A DNA stretch of 30,420 nt, from assembly GCA_003427395.1 (NCBI GenBank), contig BFEA01000322.1:506956-537375 (forward strand), in the 5' to 3' direction. This stretch comes from Chara braunii. Lineage: Eukaryota > Streptophyta > Charophyceae > Charales > Characeae. Position numbers and translations under genes: made by a program. The notes under the pieces were generated by a model that ran no database searches, had not been told where the DNA came from, and was given only the letters and a program-made list of their open reading frames with translations. Shown here one piece after another: positions 1 through 8,867 of this stretch. Numbering within the stretch: position 1 is the stretch's first letter; each line of letters begins with the position of its first letter.

Positions 1-29
<29 letters not shown>
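1..29. repeat. (CT)n microsatellite at window edge
   Basis: An uninterrupted CT dinucleotide run starts at the first base, so the repeat may continue outside the window. It is followed directly by GC-rich unique sequence. Confidence 0.95.
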
Positions 30-31
<2 letters not shown>

Positions 32-1305
32 GGCCCTGGCGAGGTTCACCAGGATGTCGGGCGGTCTGTGGGGGGTTTATCTCCCCGCTGAGTACCCCAC
101 ACTTAGGGAGTTTCTGGGCCGAACGGGGGTGTAGGTTAATGTGTTTTAGTTTGTTTGTTTCTTAGATTTGTAGTTTGTATTGGTTTTTATTTTATTTTAT
201 TTTATTTTATATTTTATTTTTACGGGATGAGAGGACTCTTTTTTGGAGGAAAAAGGAAAAAAAGAGAAAGTGGACGTGAGTAAAGAAGGAATGGTGTCGG
301 GCTATTTACCCGATGCGTTTTTTGTGGGATTGCAGCGGCGAAAATACGATTCGGGTCAGTTTGGACGTCGGGCTTGGTGAAAGAGTAGTCGCGTTCACGC
401 GATAACTGGAATAATTTTGGGTCATCGGAGATGGTGGAAGGAGAGGAGATGCAGAATCAGTAAGGTTAAGGGTAACGGAGGGTTTGACGCTGACAGCCGG
501 TTGAGAGAAGACAGGGAGCTCGCAGAGTCCAAACGCGTGTAGCCTATAGTTAGGAAGGGGAACTGGTGATGCTTGATGAGCTCGACAGGGAGAGAAATGT
601 GTAAGGGCAGTAGGGCAGAGTGTGGACGAGCATTGGTGCCGATGAGACATGAGGTAGGAAGGATGGAAAAAGGAACGAGGGGTTGTGATTGGGAGAGGAG
701 GAGGAGAGGGGAGGAGAGGAGGGGAAGTGGGAGGCGAAAGGGAAGGCGGAAAAAAACAAAAAAGGAAGTGGAAGAGAGGGTCGTCGGGGAAGGTGAGCGG
801 ATGAAGCTGATGGGACACGAGTGAGGTTACGGATGGGAGGGGCGAGGTGAAGAAGAGGGGTAGTGGAGGCAAGAAGAGAGCACCAGTTTTGAAGATTTGA
901 GGAGAAAGAGTAGTACTAGGGCAAGGGATCAGGTAGCAGCGGGAATGTGTAGTCTGTGTAGGTAAACTGGGTAGAAATGCGCACTGAGACTATTTAAGAG
1001 GGATGACATGAGCAAGTGAGTTATCTCGATTCATCGTGGAGAAGGAGGGGAAAGCCCCCTGATGAGTCCGCTACGTACGTTGGCGGTGAAACGCGTAGGG
1101 GCGTTGCGTACATTCGGTTTGTTTGTTTTTTTCCGAGCTTGTAATGATGAGTATGGATCGAGAAACTCGTGAGTGGAGTTGAGGCATGAATGCCATTGGG
1201 TTGGGGTTGCTAATTTCTTTCGTTCTTCCTTACTCTCGTCGAACGTGGTAACCGGCCTGATGATTTTTTCACCATGATTGAGTTGCCCCTACGATCCCTC
1301 ACTTA
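30..1305. other. non-coding flank upstream of element 1
   Basis: No coding region is supported. The stretch holds a TTTTA-type pentamer repeat at about 186-222 and a strongly purine-rich plus strand at about 560-900. The purine-rich part creates long proline/serine-rich reading frames on the minus strand that look like composition artefacts. The last part (about 900-1305) may include the 5' leader of the retroelement that starts after it. I could not match it to any sequence 3' of the element, so no LTR is called. Confidence 0.6.
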
Positions 1306-1890
1306 GTGGAAGACATGCCTGATGAGATCACTTCAAGCGAGCTTTCGTTAGGAGAGAGTTCTGCTTCCCAGATTTTCCCTGGGTTAGCAGCATTTTCTCC
1401 TAGCGAGCCTGCTTGTTCGGCCAACATGATTTCATTTGAAGGTGATTTACTACCAAAACTCGTTATGGAACCCGACACAGTGATTGGGAAAGTGAGGAAT
1501 GTTCATGCACACTTAACACCTCAAATGATAGAGGAAAAGAAAAGATGAAAGGTTGAGGAGGCTTTGATTGAAATCCTTGATAATCAAAAGTCAGAACCCT
1601 TGTCCAAGAGAAGTGAGCAAGGGAAGAAGATAAAATTTATTTTCAAGAGTGAGCTGGAGGATGGAATTGTAATTACAGATATAAGTACAAAAACGTTAGA
1701 GAAGACAGAAGTGACTTTGTCTTTCAAAGAGGGAATGACACTAGCACCTAAGTTGAGAGAGGAACTGAAGAAACTAATTAAGAAGAAAAGAATGGAAGTT
1801 AATTACCTGGGATCGGTCTTTCCCAGTCAAGTTAACATGACCTTACCCCGATGTAAACTGAAGTTCGCGACTATGGGCTGTGGGTATTGA
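1306..1890 (+). pseudogene. gag-like / pre-protease segment of element 1
   Basis: Two open stretches, 1306-1548 and 1564-1890, are in the same frame and separated by a TGA at 1546. They encode an acidic-then-basic, lysine- and glutamate-rich segment (KLREELKKLIKKKRMEV) with no zinc knuckle. The segment runs in frame through a TGA at 1888 into the protease catalytic motif, so it is the region just N-terminal to retropepsin. The real start of the polyprotein is not visible; the upstream 1.3 kb shows no Gag core. Calling it gag is inferred from position, not from a recognised domain. Confidence 0.55.
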
Positions 1891-2237
1891 ACTATCTACA
1901 TTAATCAAGTGAAAATCCGAGCCTTAGTGGATTCTGGGCCGGCAATGATACTTATCTCCCAGAAGGCAATAAAAGTCTGCAATCTGATCATTGATAGGCC
2001 CTCAAAACAAACACTAAGTAACATTACGGGGAATTCTTTGTGGCTGAATTTATTGACAATTTGCCTATCAGAGTTGGGATGATGACAATTGAGAGATTGG
2101 GATTCGTGGTACCAGACCTGGATCATGACTGTATTCTAGGCACTCCATTCTTACACAGGATGAAGATTGTCAATTTCTCCAGTCATGAAGGGTCGTTATG
2201 GATTAGTTTACAGGATCCAGAGACCGCACACGAATAA
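1891..2237 (+). pseudogene. retropepsin-like aspartic protease of element 1
   Basis: The retroviral-type protease would cleave the polyprotein as a dimer. The catalytic motif LVDSG is read at about 1924-1938, preceded by the usual hydrophobic strand (NQVKIRA). The C-terminal ILGTPFL motif (hydrophobic-hydrophobic-Gly, then a strand) is at about 2135-2155. The two halves are in different frames: the second starts around 2040, so a frameshift lies at about 2020-2040. Domain length, about 80-100 residues between the motifs and ends, is normal. The catalytic Asp is intact but the frame is broken. Confidence 0.75.
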
Positions 2238-2665
2238 ACCTTAATGGTCTGCACCGCCTATCATCATAAGCATAGAGTGTCAGCCAACTCAATAAGAAGG
2301 GAAGAGTCTGTTAAAAAGATAAGAAAATTGAAGGGGAAGGATAAGCAACTTGAAGAGGTTAAAAAAGAAGTCTAAGTCGGCATTAACCAAATTTCAAAGA
2401 TGATGAAAGTTCTTGGTAAACTCAAAGATGAAGATGGGCAGATTGAAGCATTTAAAAATGTCGTTGAAACTGCCAAGAGCTGAAAAATGGAATTTAAGTT
2501 TGCGTCAACTCATCCTTTTTTAGAAAAGTAGTCACTGGTTCAAAAAGAAAATACAAGTCCAAGGGGGTAAAGAAGAACCCGGTGGCATTCCTAATATAAA
2601 AGGATTATGACGATGCACTGGAAAAAGAAAGGAGAATTATCAAAGCATTAAGAGAATTTGCAAAA
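2238..2665 (+). pseudogene. protease-RT linker of element 1, heavily decayed
   Basis: No frame stays open through this stretch. Fragments are lysine/glutamate-rich, and stops and frame changes are frequent. A frame ending in KALREFAKLGNGVTRERFDMM leads directly into the RT segment, so this is the polyprotein linker rather than a separate gene. No domain is recognisable. Confidence 0.5.
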
Positions 2666-3467
2666 TTGGGAAACGGGGTCACCAGGGAAAGGTTTGACAT
2701 GATGAAGATAGACTCTGATCAATTTATTCTGCCTAAAGAGAAGGAATATATCTTCAAAGTGTGTCAAGAGTTTTCTGGTGCATTCTCCTTTAATGATGAA
2801 GAAAGAGGGCGGTTGGATGTGGATTTGATTAAGATGGCAAAAATATGGACAGTTGATCACATCCCATGGAGTGACAGACCAACCAAGTATGCCCTGAAAG
2901 AAGAGGTAGAAGTGGTAAAGTATCTTGATAAGAAAATTGCGTCTAATGTTGCTGAACCTGTTCATGGACTGTATGCTAACCACTGGTTTTGCTTTTGGAA
3001 ACCAGAGGGAGGATTGAGATGGATACAGAACCTTCAGAAGTTCAACTCAACAACGGTACGTGATGCAGGTAGTCTCCCTAATGCCGATCTCCTTTCTGAA
3101 TCTTTTGCTGGTCGATGCATTTATTCATTAATTGATTTATATGTTGGCTATGATCAGTTTCCCATTGATCTTAGTAGTCGACCAATGACTTCCATGCACA
3201 GGCCAAGGGGCCTCATTCAGATGTGCTCAATGTTGGACCAATGGTGTGGCTGTGGTTCAAAGGGATATGATCAAAGTCATGCAGGACATCTCGTTTGAGA
3301 TAACCATCCCTTACATTGATGATAATCCTGTAAAGGGACCTACGATAAGAGATGAGACTTTGGTTGCGGATGGCGTCAGAAAGTTTGTCTGGGAGCAGAG
3401 GTCACCATTTTGGGCTTTAGAAGTCACTTCTCTTTCAAGCAGAGGTCACCATTTTGAGGGGAAATAA
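2666..3467 (+). pseudogene. reverse transcriptase (fingers/palm) of element 1
   Basis: RNA-dependent DNA polymerase domain. The open frame 2666-3298 contains the pre-palm region (SDRPTKYALKEEVEVVKYLD), the fingers segment GGLRWIQNLQKFN and palm motif A (SLIDLYVGYDQFPID, with the metal-binding Asp). A frameshift near 3220-3245 moves the reading into another frame, which carries VAVVQRDMIKVMQDI and the catalytic YIDD box at 3312-3323. Motif A and the YIDD aspartates are intact, so inactivation is by frame disruption. The frame then runs into a duplicated, out-of-register segment at about 3396-3457. The wording of the fingers differs from common plant Ty3 elements. Confidence 0.85.
3396..3457 (+). 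repeat. templated insertion: misplaced copies of a downstream RT segment
   Basis: The motif CAGAGGTCACCATTTTG occurs at 3396 and 3440 and, with one change (CAGAGGCCACCATTTTG), at 3545 where it belongs. The preceding AAGTCACTTCTCTT also occurs both at about 3421 and about 3527. The correctly placed copy encodes SLLFRSEATILGF; the extra copies are out of frame and interrupt RT between FVWEQ and NNPVKLVLERLQ. This looks like filler DNA copied from about 100 bp downstream. Confidence 0.75.
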
Positions 3468-4083
3468 TCCTGTAAAGCTAGTCCTAGAGAGACTTCAGAA
3501 GTATGATCTGACTGCGAGTGGACCAAAGTCACTTCTCTTCCGATCAGAGGCCACCATTTTGGGCTTTAGATGTTTCCCTAAGGGTAGGAGTCCTGACCCC
3601 AAGAAGATAGACAAAATTTTAAACTGGTCTCTGTCACTCAAGCGGGTGACAGATGTTAGGGGCTTCTTGGGTGTTTGTGGGTTCTTGAGGATTTTTATTT
3701 TTCATTCTGCTACACTTGCAGAACCTCTAAGGGAAATGGTGAGACAAGGGGATGACTTATCTTGGACTGAGAAGAGACAGATTGTTGCAGAAACTTTACA
3801 AGAAAAATTAATAGATGGAGGTGTTGTGTTGGAAGTGCCTTTTTATGATGATGAGGAAGGAAGACCCTTCATTATCGAGGCAGATGGGGGACCAGTAGCT
3901 CTTGATGGTATGCTTATTCAGAAAGATGGGAATGCAAAAGAAAGACCTCTGAAATTTGAGAGTAGACATTTTAACTCTACAGAAAGAGACTATACCCAAT
4001 TTAGGAAAGAGCTACTGGTCATTATCCACTGTCTCATGTGCTTCAGACACTGTCATTGGAAGGAGATTCATTCTGAGAACTGA
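3454..4083 (+). pseudogene. RT thumb and RNase H of element 1
   Basis: The frame resumes with VKLVLERLQKYDLTASGPK and the RT thumb/connection segment (SPDPKKIDKILNW, VRGFLGVCGFLRIFI), typical of Ty3/gypsy polyproteins just before RNase H. RNase H follows at about 3840-4060. IIEADGGP carries the first catalytic Asp, and FESRHFNSTERDYTQFRKEL matches the conserved segment with the second acidic residue. The frame stops at 4083, before the C-terminal part of RNase H. The domain is therefore truncated as an open frame, although decayed coding sequence continues. Confidence 0.85.
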
Positions 4084-4605
4084 TGCATCTGCTGTGATTT
4101 AAGCAATTAAGAAACACCAAGTACAGTAAGCAGATGGATAACCTTCATTTAGACTTTTGATTTTGTTCTGGAAAAGATTCCAACTGAGAAGAACAAGGCA
4201 GATGACCTAAGTCGAATCGAATGGAGGAAGGATGAAAAAGAAGACATTGACGGAACTATTGAAGAATCTGCTTATGTTGATAATTTCCTGGATGAGAAAG
4301 ATGATGAAGACTATAAGGCGCCAAGTTCCTATAAGTGGATTTTATGGCCTGAAGAAAGAGACAGCTGGGGATAAATCCCTGATGCCTATATTTACGAATC
4401 AATCCTCGAAAAATAATAAGAAGAAGAACGAAACAATTCGTACGCAAAAGTTAATGCGGCAGCTGTAACAGCCCATGAGACGGGGGAAAGTTTTGGTTCA
4501 AAGAATGAAGAAAAATGTTAGAAGAAAGAGGAAGAGACATCATTCATCTTTGAAGAACACGATGGAATTTACTAAGAGATTGGGAAGAAAATGGAAAGAG
4601 AATAG
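4084..4605 (+). pseudogene. RNase H C-terminus to integrase linker of element 1
   Basis: No continuous frame. A short stretch around 4120-4215 reads like the end of RNase H and tether (IPTEKNKADDLSRIEW, similar to the ADxLSR motif that ends Ty3 RNase H). The rest is lysine-rich and frame-shifted. This is a decayed linker, not a separate gene. Confidence 0.55.
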
Positions 4606-5590
4606 TTGAAGGAATATTATCGCAAGAATTCAAGGAAAAAGTTCAGGCTAAAGCGAGGTCAGCTCTGTGTGGATGGCAAGGGAGGACTGCCTCCATTAAG
4701 AATGGTCTGTGGAAAAGAAAGACAACTGGAAATAATTGTTGCTCTACACAAGAGGGTTGCTGGTGGTCATAAAGCCGCTGAAGCAACCTACTCTAAGACA
4801 GTAAAACTTTACTTCTGGCCTGGCATGAGAGACATGATTTACAAATTCTGTAAGTCGTGTGAGTTATGTCAGAAGAGATTTACTACAATGATGATTGAGC
4901 CCTTATTTCCAACTATCTTGATAGAACCAGGCAGCAGAGTTCATTTGGATCTCATCACCATGCCATTAGGCAAGGGAGGGATGAGGTACATATTAAACAT
5001 GAGAGAAAATTTTTCTGGCTATGTTGAGGCAACGACTCTGAGAAGGAAGACAGCCGAGCAAGTGGTTGATTAAATTGAGGAAGTTTTACTCAGATATCCC
5101 GTCATCAGAGAGTTTGTCTAAGACAGAGGGTCTGAATTCAGGAATGAGATTGTAAGAAGAACCACTATCAGATTGGACGTCGGAATCCGATATGTAACTG
5201 CTTATCATCTTCAAGCAAACGCATCAGTCGAGAGAGGTGACAAAACGCTAAAAGATTCGTTGGCTAAATGGTATGAAGGGAACCTCAAGAACTAGTCAAA
5301 AGTATTGAGAGTTGCAGTTTATGATGACAACATTACTATCAAGAGAACTACTGCTTATGCTCCATTTATTCTGTGGTATGGTCGATATGCTACTTTGCCT
5401 ATTAAAAGTATAATCAGAACATGGTCAAGTCAAGAGGGTGACAAATAATATTTTATCTCAGAGTTACTTCAAATCAGAATGAGACAAATATCAGAAGTTG
5501 ATCAAGCAGTAATGGAAGCTGCAGAGAGAATGACTACCAACAGATTATCAGATCAAGAGATATATAAGGAAAGAGAAACTGAAAGTTGGT
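4606..5590 (+). pseudogene. integrase zinc finger and catalytic core of element 1
   Basis: Integrase would join the element's cDNA to chromosomal DNA. A single frame covers the N-terminal HHCC zinc-binding module (His at 4747 and 4768; Cys at 4849, 4858, 4867 in FCKSCELCQK) and the catalytic core. The DDE triad is Asp at 4948 (HLDLI), Asp at 5122 (DRGSEF) and Glu at 5230 (SVERG). Spacing is D-x57-D-x35-E, the canonical D,D(35)E arrangement. Four in-frame stops interrupt it: TAA 5071, TAA 5119 (immediately before the second Asp), TAG 5293 and TAA 5446. All catalytic residues remain, so decay is by nonsense mutation. Confidence 0.9.
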
Positions 5591-5860
5591 GACGTTGTTC
5601 TTTTATTGGACAGTTCTTTTGAGACTCAGTGGACTAAACGATTGGAGTCCAGATGGCTCGGTCCTTACAGGATTACAGGGGAAGCAGAAGACAAAGTCTA
5701 TGAGATTTCAGAGTTGGATGGCTCAAGAGTTCATGATATGGTGCCAGGATTAAGACTTCGTAAGTTTATCTTCAGAGACCCTGACCTAGTTCCCACAATG
5801 ATCAAGAAGAAAGGAAAGAAAAGACAGTCATCCAGTAAGAAAACAGTTTCAAAAGATTAA
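5591..5860 (+). pseudogene. integrase C-terminal domain with GPY/F motif, element 1
   Basis: After a small frameshift around 5575-5590, the reading continues with VGDVVLLLD and then SRWLGPYRITG. The LGPYRI part is the GPY/F module found at the C-terminus of many Ty3/gypsy integrases and involved in multimerisation. The frame is open from 5606 and ends at 5860 with a lysine-rich tail (KKKGKKRQSSSKK). No chromodomain follows, unlike element 2. This is the last recognisable coding module of the element. Confidence 0.85.
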
Positions 5861-6255
5861 GAGAAAGTATTGTGAGACAACAAGGCACTGCAGGGACTAA
5901 AGTTTCAGCGGACATTGATTGCTCCTGCATGATCAGATCAGTGTGTTAATTTTCAGCATCTCATATTTTGATACGAGAGACTTGGAAAAAATTTCGAGAT
6001 GATTTACGTCCGTATGTGCATCTGAATTAATTTCCCTCTAGAGACGGTGAGATCAAAGTTATTGATGCAGAGCCACAATCGATCCATGACTATCTTACCT
6101 CTGAGCAGAAAACAACTTTATAGTGAAAAGGGTGATGAGAGTTCATCCTTCAAAATATTAATGCAATATCAAGTTCAGAGAACTCATGGTTGTGGTACAT
6201 CAAGGCGTAATCAGTATTAATCCCTTATAATTAAGAGAGTCTAACAGGCTCAAGA

Positions 6256-6420
6256 AAGTTCAACTCTATCTGATCAGAGAGTTGTTAGTAGAGAGAATTC
6301 TTGCCGGCTAAGCTGCCTATCCGAGAAAGCTATCAGGAAGGTGAACATAAAGAGGTTCAACCCTGTTTGACCAGAGAGTTGTGAACTGAGGGATTTCGTG
6401 TCTTTTGGCTAAGTTGCCTA
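6256..6420 (+). repeat. diverged ~97-bp tandem duplication
   Basis: AAGTTCAACTCTATCTGATC at 6256 and AGGTTCAACCCTGTTTGACC at 6353 head two copies. Both continue with AGAGAGTTGT and end in GGCTAAG(C/T)TGCCTA. The period is about 97 bp with roughly 75-80 percent identity by eye. Confidence 0.7.
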
Positions 6421-6433
6421 CTTTCAGTTTCAA

Positions 6434-6593
6434 ATGAGGGAAGGGACCTCTCTGGAACCAACATCTCTATGCTTTCTTGAGGCTGACGGGAGGTCTCTTT
6501 GAGGTACTCTAAGATGAGGGAAGGGACCTCTCTGGGATCAACACTTTGTATTCCCTAAGGCTGAAGGGAGGTCTCAAGGGAATAGATTGTCGG
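6434..6593 (+). repeat. 80-bp tandem repeat, two copies
   Basis: Copies begin ATGAGGGAAGGGACCTCTCT at 6434 and 6514 and share the downstream motif GGCTGA(C/A)GGGAGGTCT (6481 and 6559). The second copy contains an 8-bp inverted repeat, TATTCCCT...AGGGAATA. A third, more decayed partial copy lies at about 6621-6651. Confidence 0.8.
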
Positions 6594-7530
6594 TTGTTAT
6601 TTGTATGTTGTTGTTTAGTGCTTCTTGAGACTGAAGGGACGTCTTTTGAGAAACGTTTGTTCTGTTATCTGGGGCATGGACTGTCTGACTGTGGGTATGA
6701 GATGTCTTCTTGACTGTCTGTGCCTAGGATTTTCTTCTCTATCCTAAAGATGTATTGATTGTCGGGGCTAGCCAAAGCCTTACCGCAGTAGATTGCAATC
6801 TGGTGGGGTCAGCAGGTCCCCGACGTGAGTGTCGAATTCCGTAGTTGACTGAGGCTAAGACTCAGGGGGTCTGGCCTGTGAGGTCAAGAGGGGCCAGATG
6901 GAACCCTACCGCAGTCAGAGGATGCAATCCAGTGAGGTTCGCCAGAGTCTGGAATTGTGGTTAAACCGGGTCCCACATTCAAAAATCTGGGCGGGGCGGC
7001 CAGTGCTCTAAGCCAAAAACTGGTGGGTGAGCTGGTCCCCAACCGCAGTGGTGAAATCCAGGTGCGGAACAGTCTGACTGACGGGAGGTCCAGTGTCATA
7101 GGGTGACCACACCCACTATAGTTTGGGTGTTCTGGTGAGAGTGCCAAAGGGTTGCCATACTCGAGTAATGGGTATGCTGGTCCTGATCTGAAGGCAGGTT
7201 AAAGGGGTCGTCAAGACAAATGGTCTGATTGGTCCTGGCCTGATGCGGGCCGAATAAGGTATGTCAGACTGACAGGAGGTCTGTCATTCCTAGCCAGTGA
7301 TGGGTCAAAATCAAGGCAATCAATAACCCTTGGGTGTGAAGACCTGTCTTGTAATCCTGTTTTATTATTTTATTATTTTATTTTTGGTTTTATTTTGTTA
7401 CTTGTTGCTTGACTGTTAGTTGTTGGGAAGCTTGTTCGCAGGGGACACAGTCTGTTGTCTGTGGAACTCGTTTGTTTTGCAGGTTCATAAAGATTTATTT
7501 GAAGTTCTCGGACAAGAGAGAAGAAAATAA

Positions 7531-7690
7531 GTTTGGTATCCCCTTCCTTTTTATCTGAGAAGTTGAGGAGACGCCTTATTCGGATGAGAGAAAGAGAACA
7601 GGGTTTGGTATCCCTTGAGTTGCTTGAGAAGCAGAGAAGATATCTCACTCAAGCCAGAAAACAGGAAAAGGGTTTGGTATGCCATATCCC
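7531..7690 (+). repeat. ~70-bp tandem repeat headed by GTTTGGTATCCC, three copies
   Basis: GTTTGGTATC occurs at 7531 and 7603, and GTTTGGTATG at 7672, giving periods of 72 and 69 bp. Intervening sequence is purine-rich and only moderately conserved (CTGAGAAGTTGAGGAGA versus CTTGAGAAGCAGAGAAGA). The open frame through it (7533-7766) is probably a by-product, but a decayed coding origin cannot be excluded. Confidence 0.65.
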
Positions 7691-7800
7691 CAGCATGGCA
7701 GACAAAAGGAGTTTCACGAGCACTGAGACCAGATTAACAATATCCTCGACTTTGCTGTCAAGATGAAGGGTGAGGTAACTCTTCTGCCAGGAAACAAATT

Positions 7801-8244
7801 TTAGAACGACAAAATGTCAAAGTCAACGGCAAATTAAAAAGGGAAACATAATCCTTCTTAAATTTATTTGGTGGCCGACAAGCGGCCTGGTTCGCGAGGA
7901 ACCTGCATTCCCGGCCTCGATGTATTTAAACTCTTAAGTCAGGGACACTGGGGAATTGATAGGAAAATAAAAAAAATGATCGGAAATTTAAGGAGAAGTC
8001 CCTGTGCTTATATAAGAGATAGAAGATGACCATGAACTCAACCTGAAGTAAGACGAGAAGGAAGAAGATGCAAGAAAGAGTACAGTTATTAGCATGAGAC
8101 GAGGGAGAGATCGTACATGAAATGAAGGGTGATGGAAGAGGCACTAGGTCTCTACTTGTCATCAGAAGCGGTTATCGGGTAGCGAAAAATTCAGGAATGA
8201 AAATTCTGAAGTGAAAGTTTTGGGCAGTCTGAAAATCATGAATA
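7801..8244. other. no gene seen; TATA-like site at 8009
   Basis: No coding evidence. A TATATAAG match lies at 8009-8016, preceded by GC-rich short hairpins (GGTTC...GAACC near 7890). With no supported downstream gene, this is only a weak promoter candidate. Confidence 0.3.
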
Positions 8245-8513
8245 GTCCTGAAGTGGTGAAAGGTCCGAAGACCCTGAAAACCACCTGTTTAGGCAGGCTG
8301 CATCCTGAAGTGGTGAAGGGTGTCCTGAAGTGGTCAAGTGAGAGTTTTGGGAAGTACGAAAATCCAGGGTCTTCGGAGCTTTCACCACTTCAGGACCATT
8401 CAGGATTTTCAGACTTGAATGGTCCTGAAGTGGTGAAAGGTCCGAAGACCCTGAAAACCACCTGTTTAGGCAGGCTGCATCCTGAAGTAGTGAAGGGTGT
8501 CCTAAAGTGGTGA
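8245..8513 (+). repeat. direct repeat pair (~90 bp) flanking an inverted copy
   Basis: Two direct copies, about 8245-8334 and 8422-8511, are offset by 177 bp and differ at only about two positions. Each contains the 14-mer CCTGAAGTGGTGAA more than once. Between them lies an inverted partial copy (8367-8402). One reading frame gives repeated PEVVKG peptides, but nothing else suggests a protein. Confidence 0.9.
8367..8451 (+). repeat. near-perfect 36-bp hairpin
   Basis: The left arm 8367-8402 (starting GGGTCTTCGGAGCTTTCACC) is the reverse complement of the right arm 8416-8451 with one mismatch in 36. The loop is 13 nt (8403-8415). It is formed by the inverted copy meeting the second direct copy of the surrounding repeat. 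Confidence 0.92.
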
Positions 8514-8531
8514 TGGAAAATACGACTGTTG

Positions 8532-8867
8532 TTAACCTTCTCTCCTTGTCGTGGGAGTGGCGGGAGCTCTGGGAGTGTACGGAGGGGAAGAAGTGTTGGG
8601 CGCGCTGTAGCGCGCCTCAAACTTCTTTTGAAAGTACTCCATCCTGTTTGGGGAGGGAGTCTTTTCATACCACGTAGCAAACGAGTGGCGAGGATAAGAT
8701 CTTGTGTGAGCACCATAGCCCCGTGGCTCATCCTCCTTCTCCTCCGAACTGTATTCACATTGTGCACGAGCTGGCGGCTGTTCGCGCGTCTTCTCTCCTC
8801 TTTCGCCTCTTCCTCTACCCTGCCCTCTACGTGCTTCAGGCATGGTGCAGAAGTGAAAAGTGGACAA
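8532..8867 (-). CDS. possible minus-strand ORF, arginine/proline-rich, unrecognised
   Basis: A 111-codon frame from an ATG at 8867 (a second ATG at 8843) on the minus strand. The product is rich in Arg, Glu, Pro and Thr (RRGQGRGRGERG, APNTSSPPYTPRAPATPTT) and has no domain I recognise. A TATAAAG sequence lies on the same strand at 9102-9108, about 235 bases upstream. The frame ends shortly before the repeat cluster. It may be a low-complexity artefact, a first exon, or the start of a retroelement gag linked to the minus-strand primer-site candidate near 9870. Another minus frame (8390-9058) overlaps it, so confidence is low. Confidence 0.15.
   Translation of the reverse strand: MSTFHFCTMPEARRGQGRGRGERGEKTREQPPARAQCEYSSEEKEDEPRGYGAHTRSYPRHSFATWYEKTPSPNRMEYFQKKFEARYSAPNTSSPPYTPRAPATPTTRREG

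Larger units (their letters stand above)
1306..5860 (+). mobile_element. element 1: decayed Ty3/gypsy LTR retrotransposon body
   Basis: Recognisable modules lie on one strand in the order gag-like/pre-protease, retropepsin, reverse transcriptase, RNase H, integrase. RT and RNase H preceding integrase is the Ty3/gypsy order, not the Ty1/copia order. The polyprotein is spread over several frames and is interrupted by stops, for example TGA at 1546 and 1888, TAA at 5071, 5119 and 5446, and TAG at 5293. It cannot be autonomous. Coding sequence is AT-richer and lysine/glutamate-rich compared with element 2 in the same window, so the two belong to different lineages. The RT lacks the usual fingers wording of plant Ty3 elements and instead reads GGLRWIQNLQKFN, suggesting a less familiar clade. 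LTRs, primer-binding site and polypurine tract were not identified by eye. Confidence 0.9.
5861..7800 (+). other. 3' non-coding flank of element 1, repeat-built
   Basis: No reading frame of note. The stretch contains successive diverged tandem repeats (separate entries), recurring ACCGCAGT...GCAATC..GTG blocks at about 6780, 6905 and 7045, and a T-rich tract at about 7358-7405. Position directly 3' of the integrase and repeat-rich content suggest the 3' untranslated region and perhaps the LTR of element 1. No matching 5' copy is visible, so LTR status is unproven. Confidence 0.45.

Noticed and set aside
306-872. 188-codon minus-strand frame, Pro/Ser/Leu-rich
   Set aside because: It is the complement of purine-rich DNA and has no domain or coding character.
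1040-1107. Hammerhead-like core: CTGATGA at about 1059, a CCGC/GCGG stem, GAAA and an ACGC/GCGT stem ending in GTT
   Set aside because: Helix I does not form: the bases after GTT do not pair with those before CTGATGA. The alternative hairpin GGGG/CCCC lacks the required U before the cleavage site. Probably chance.
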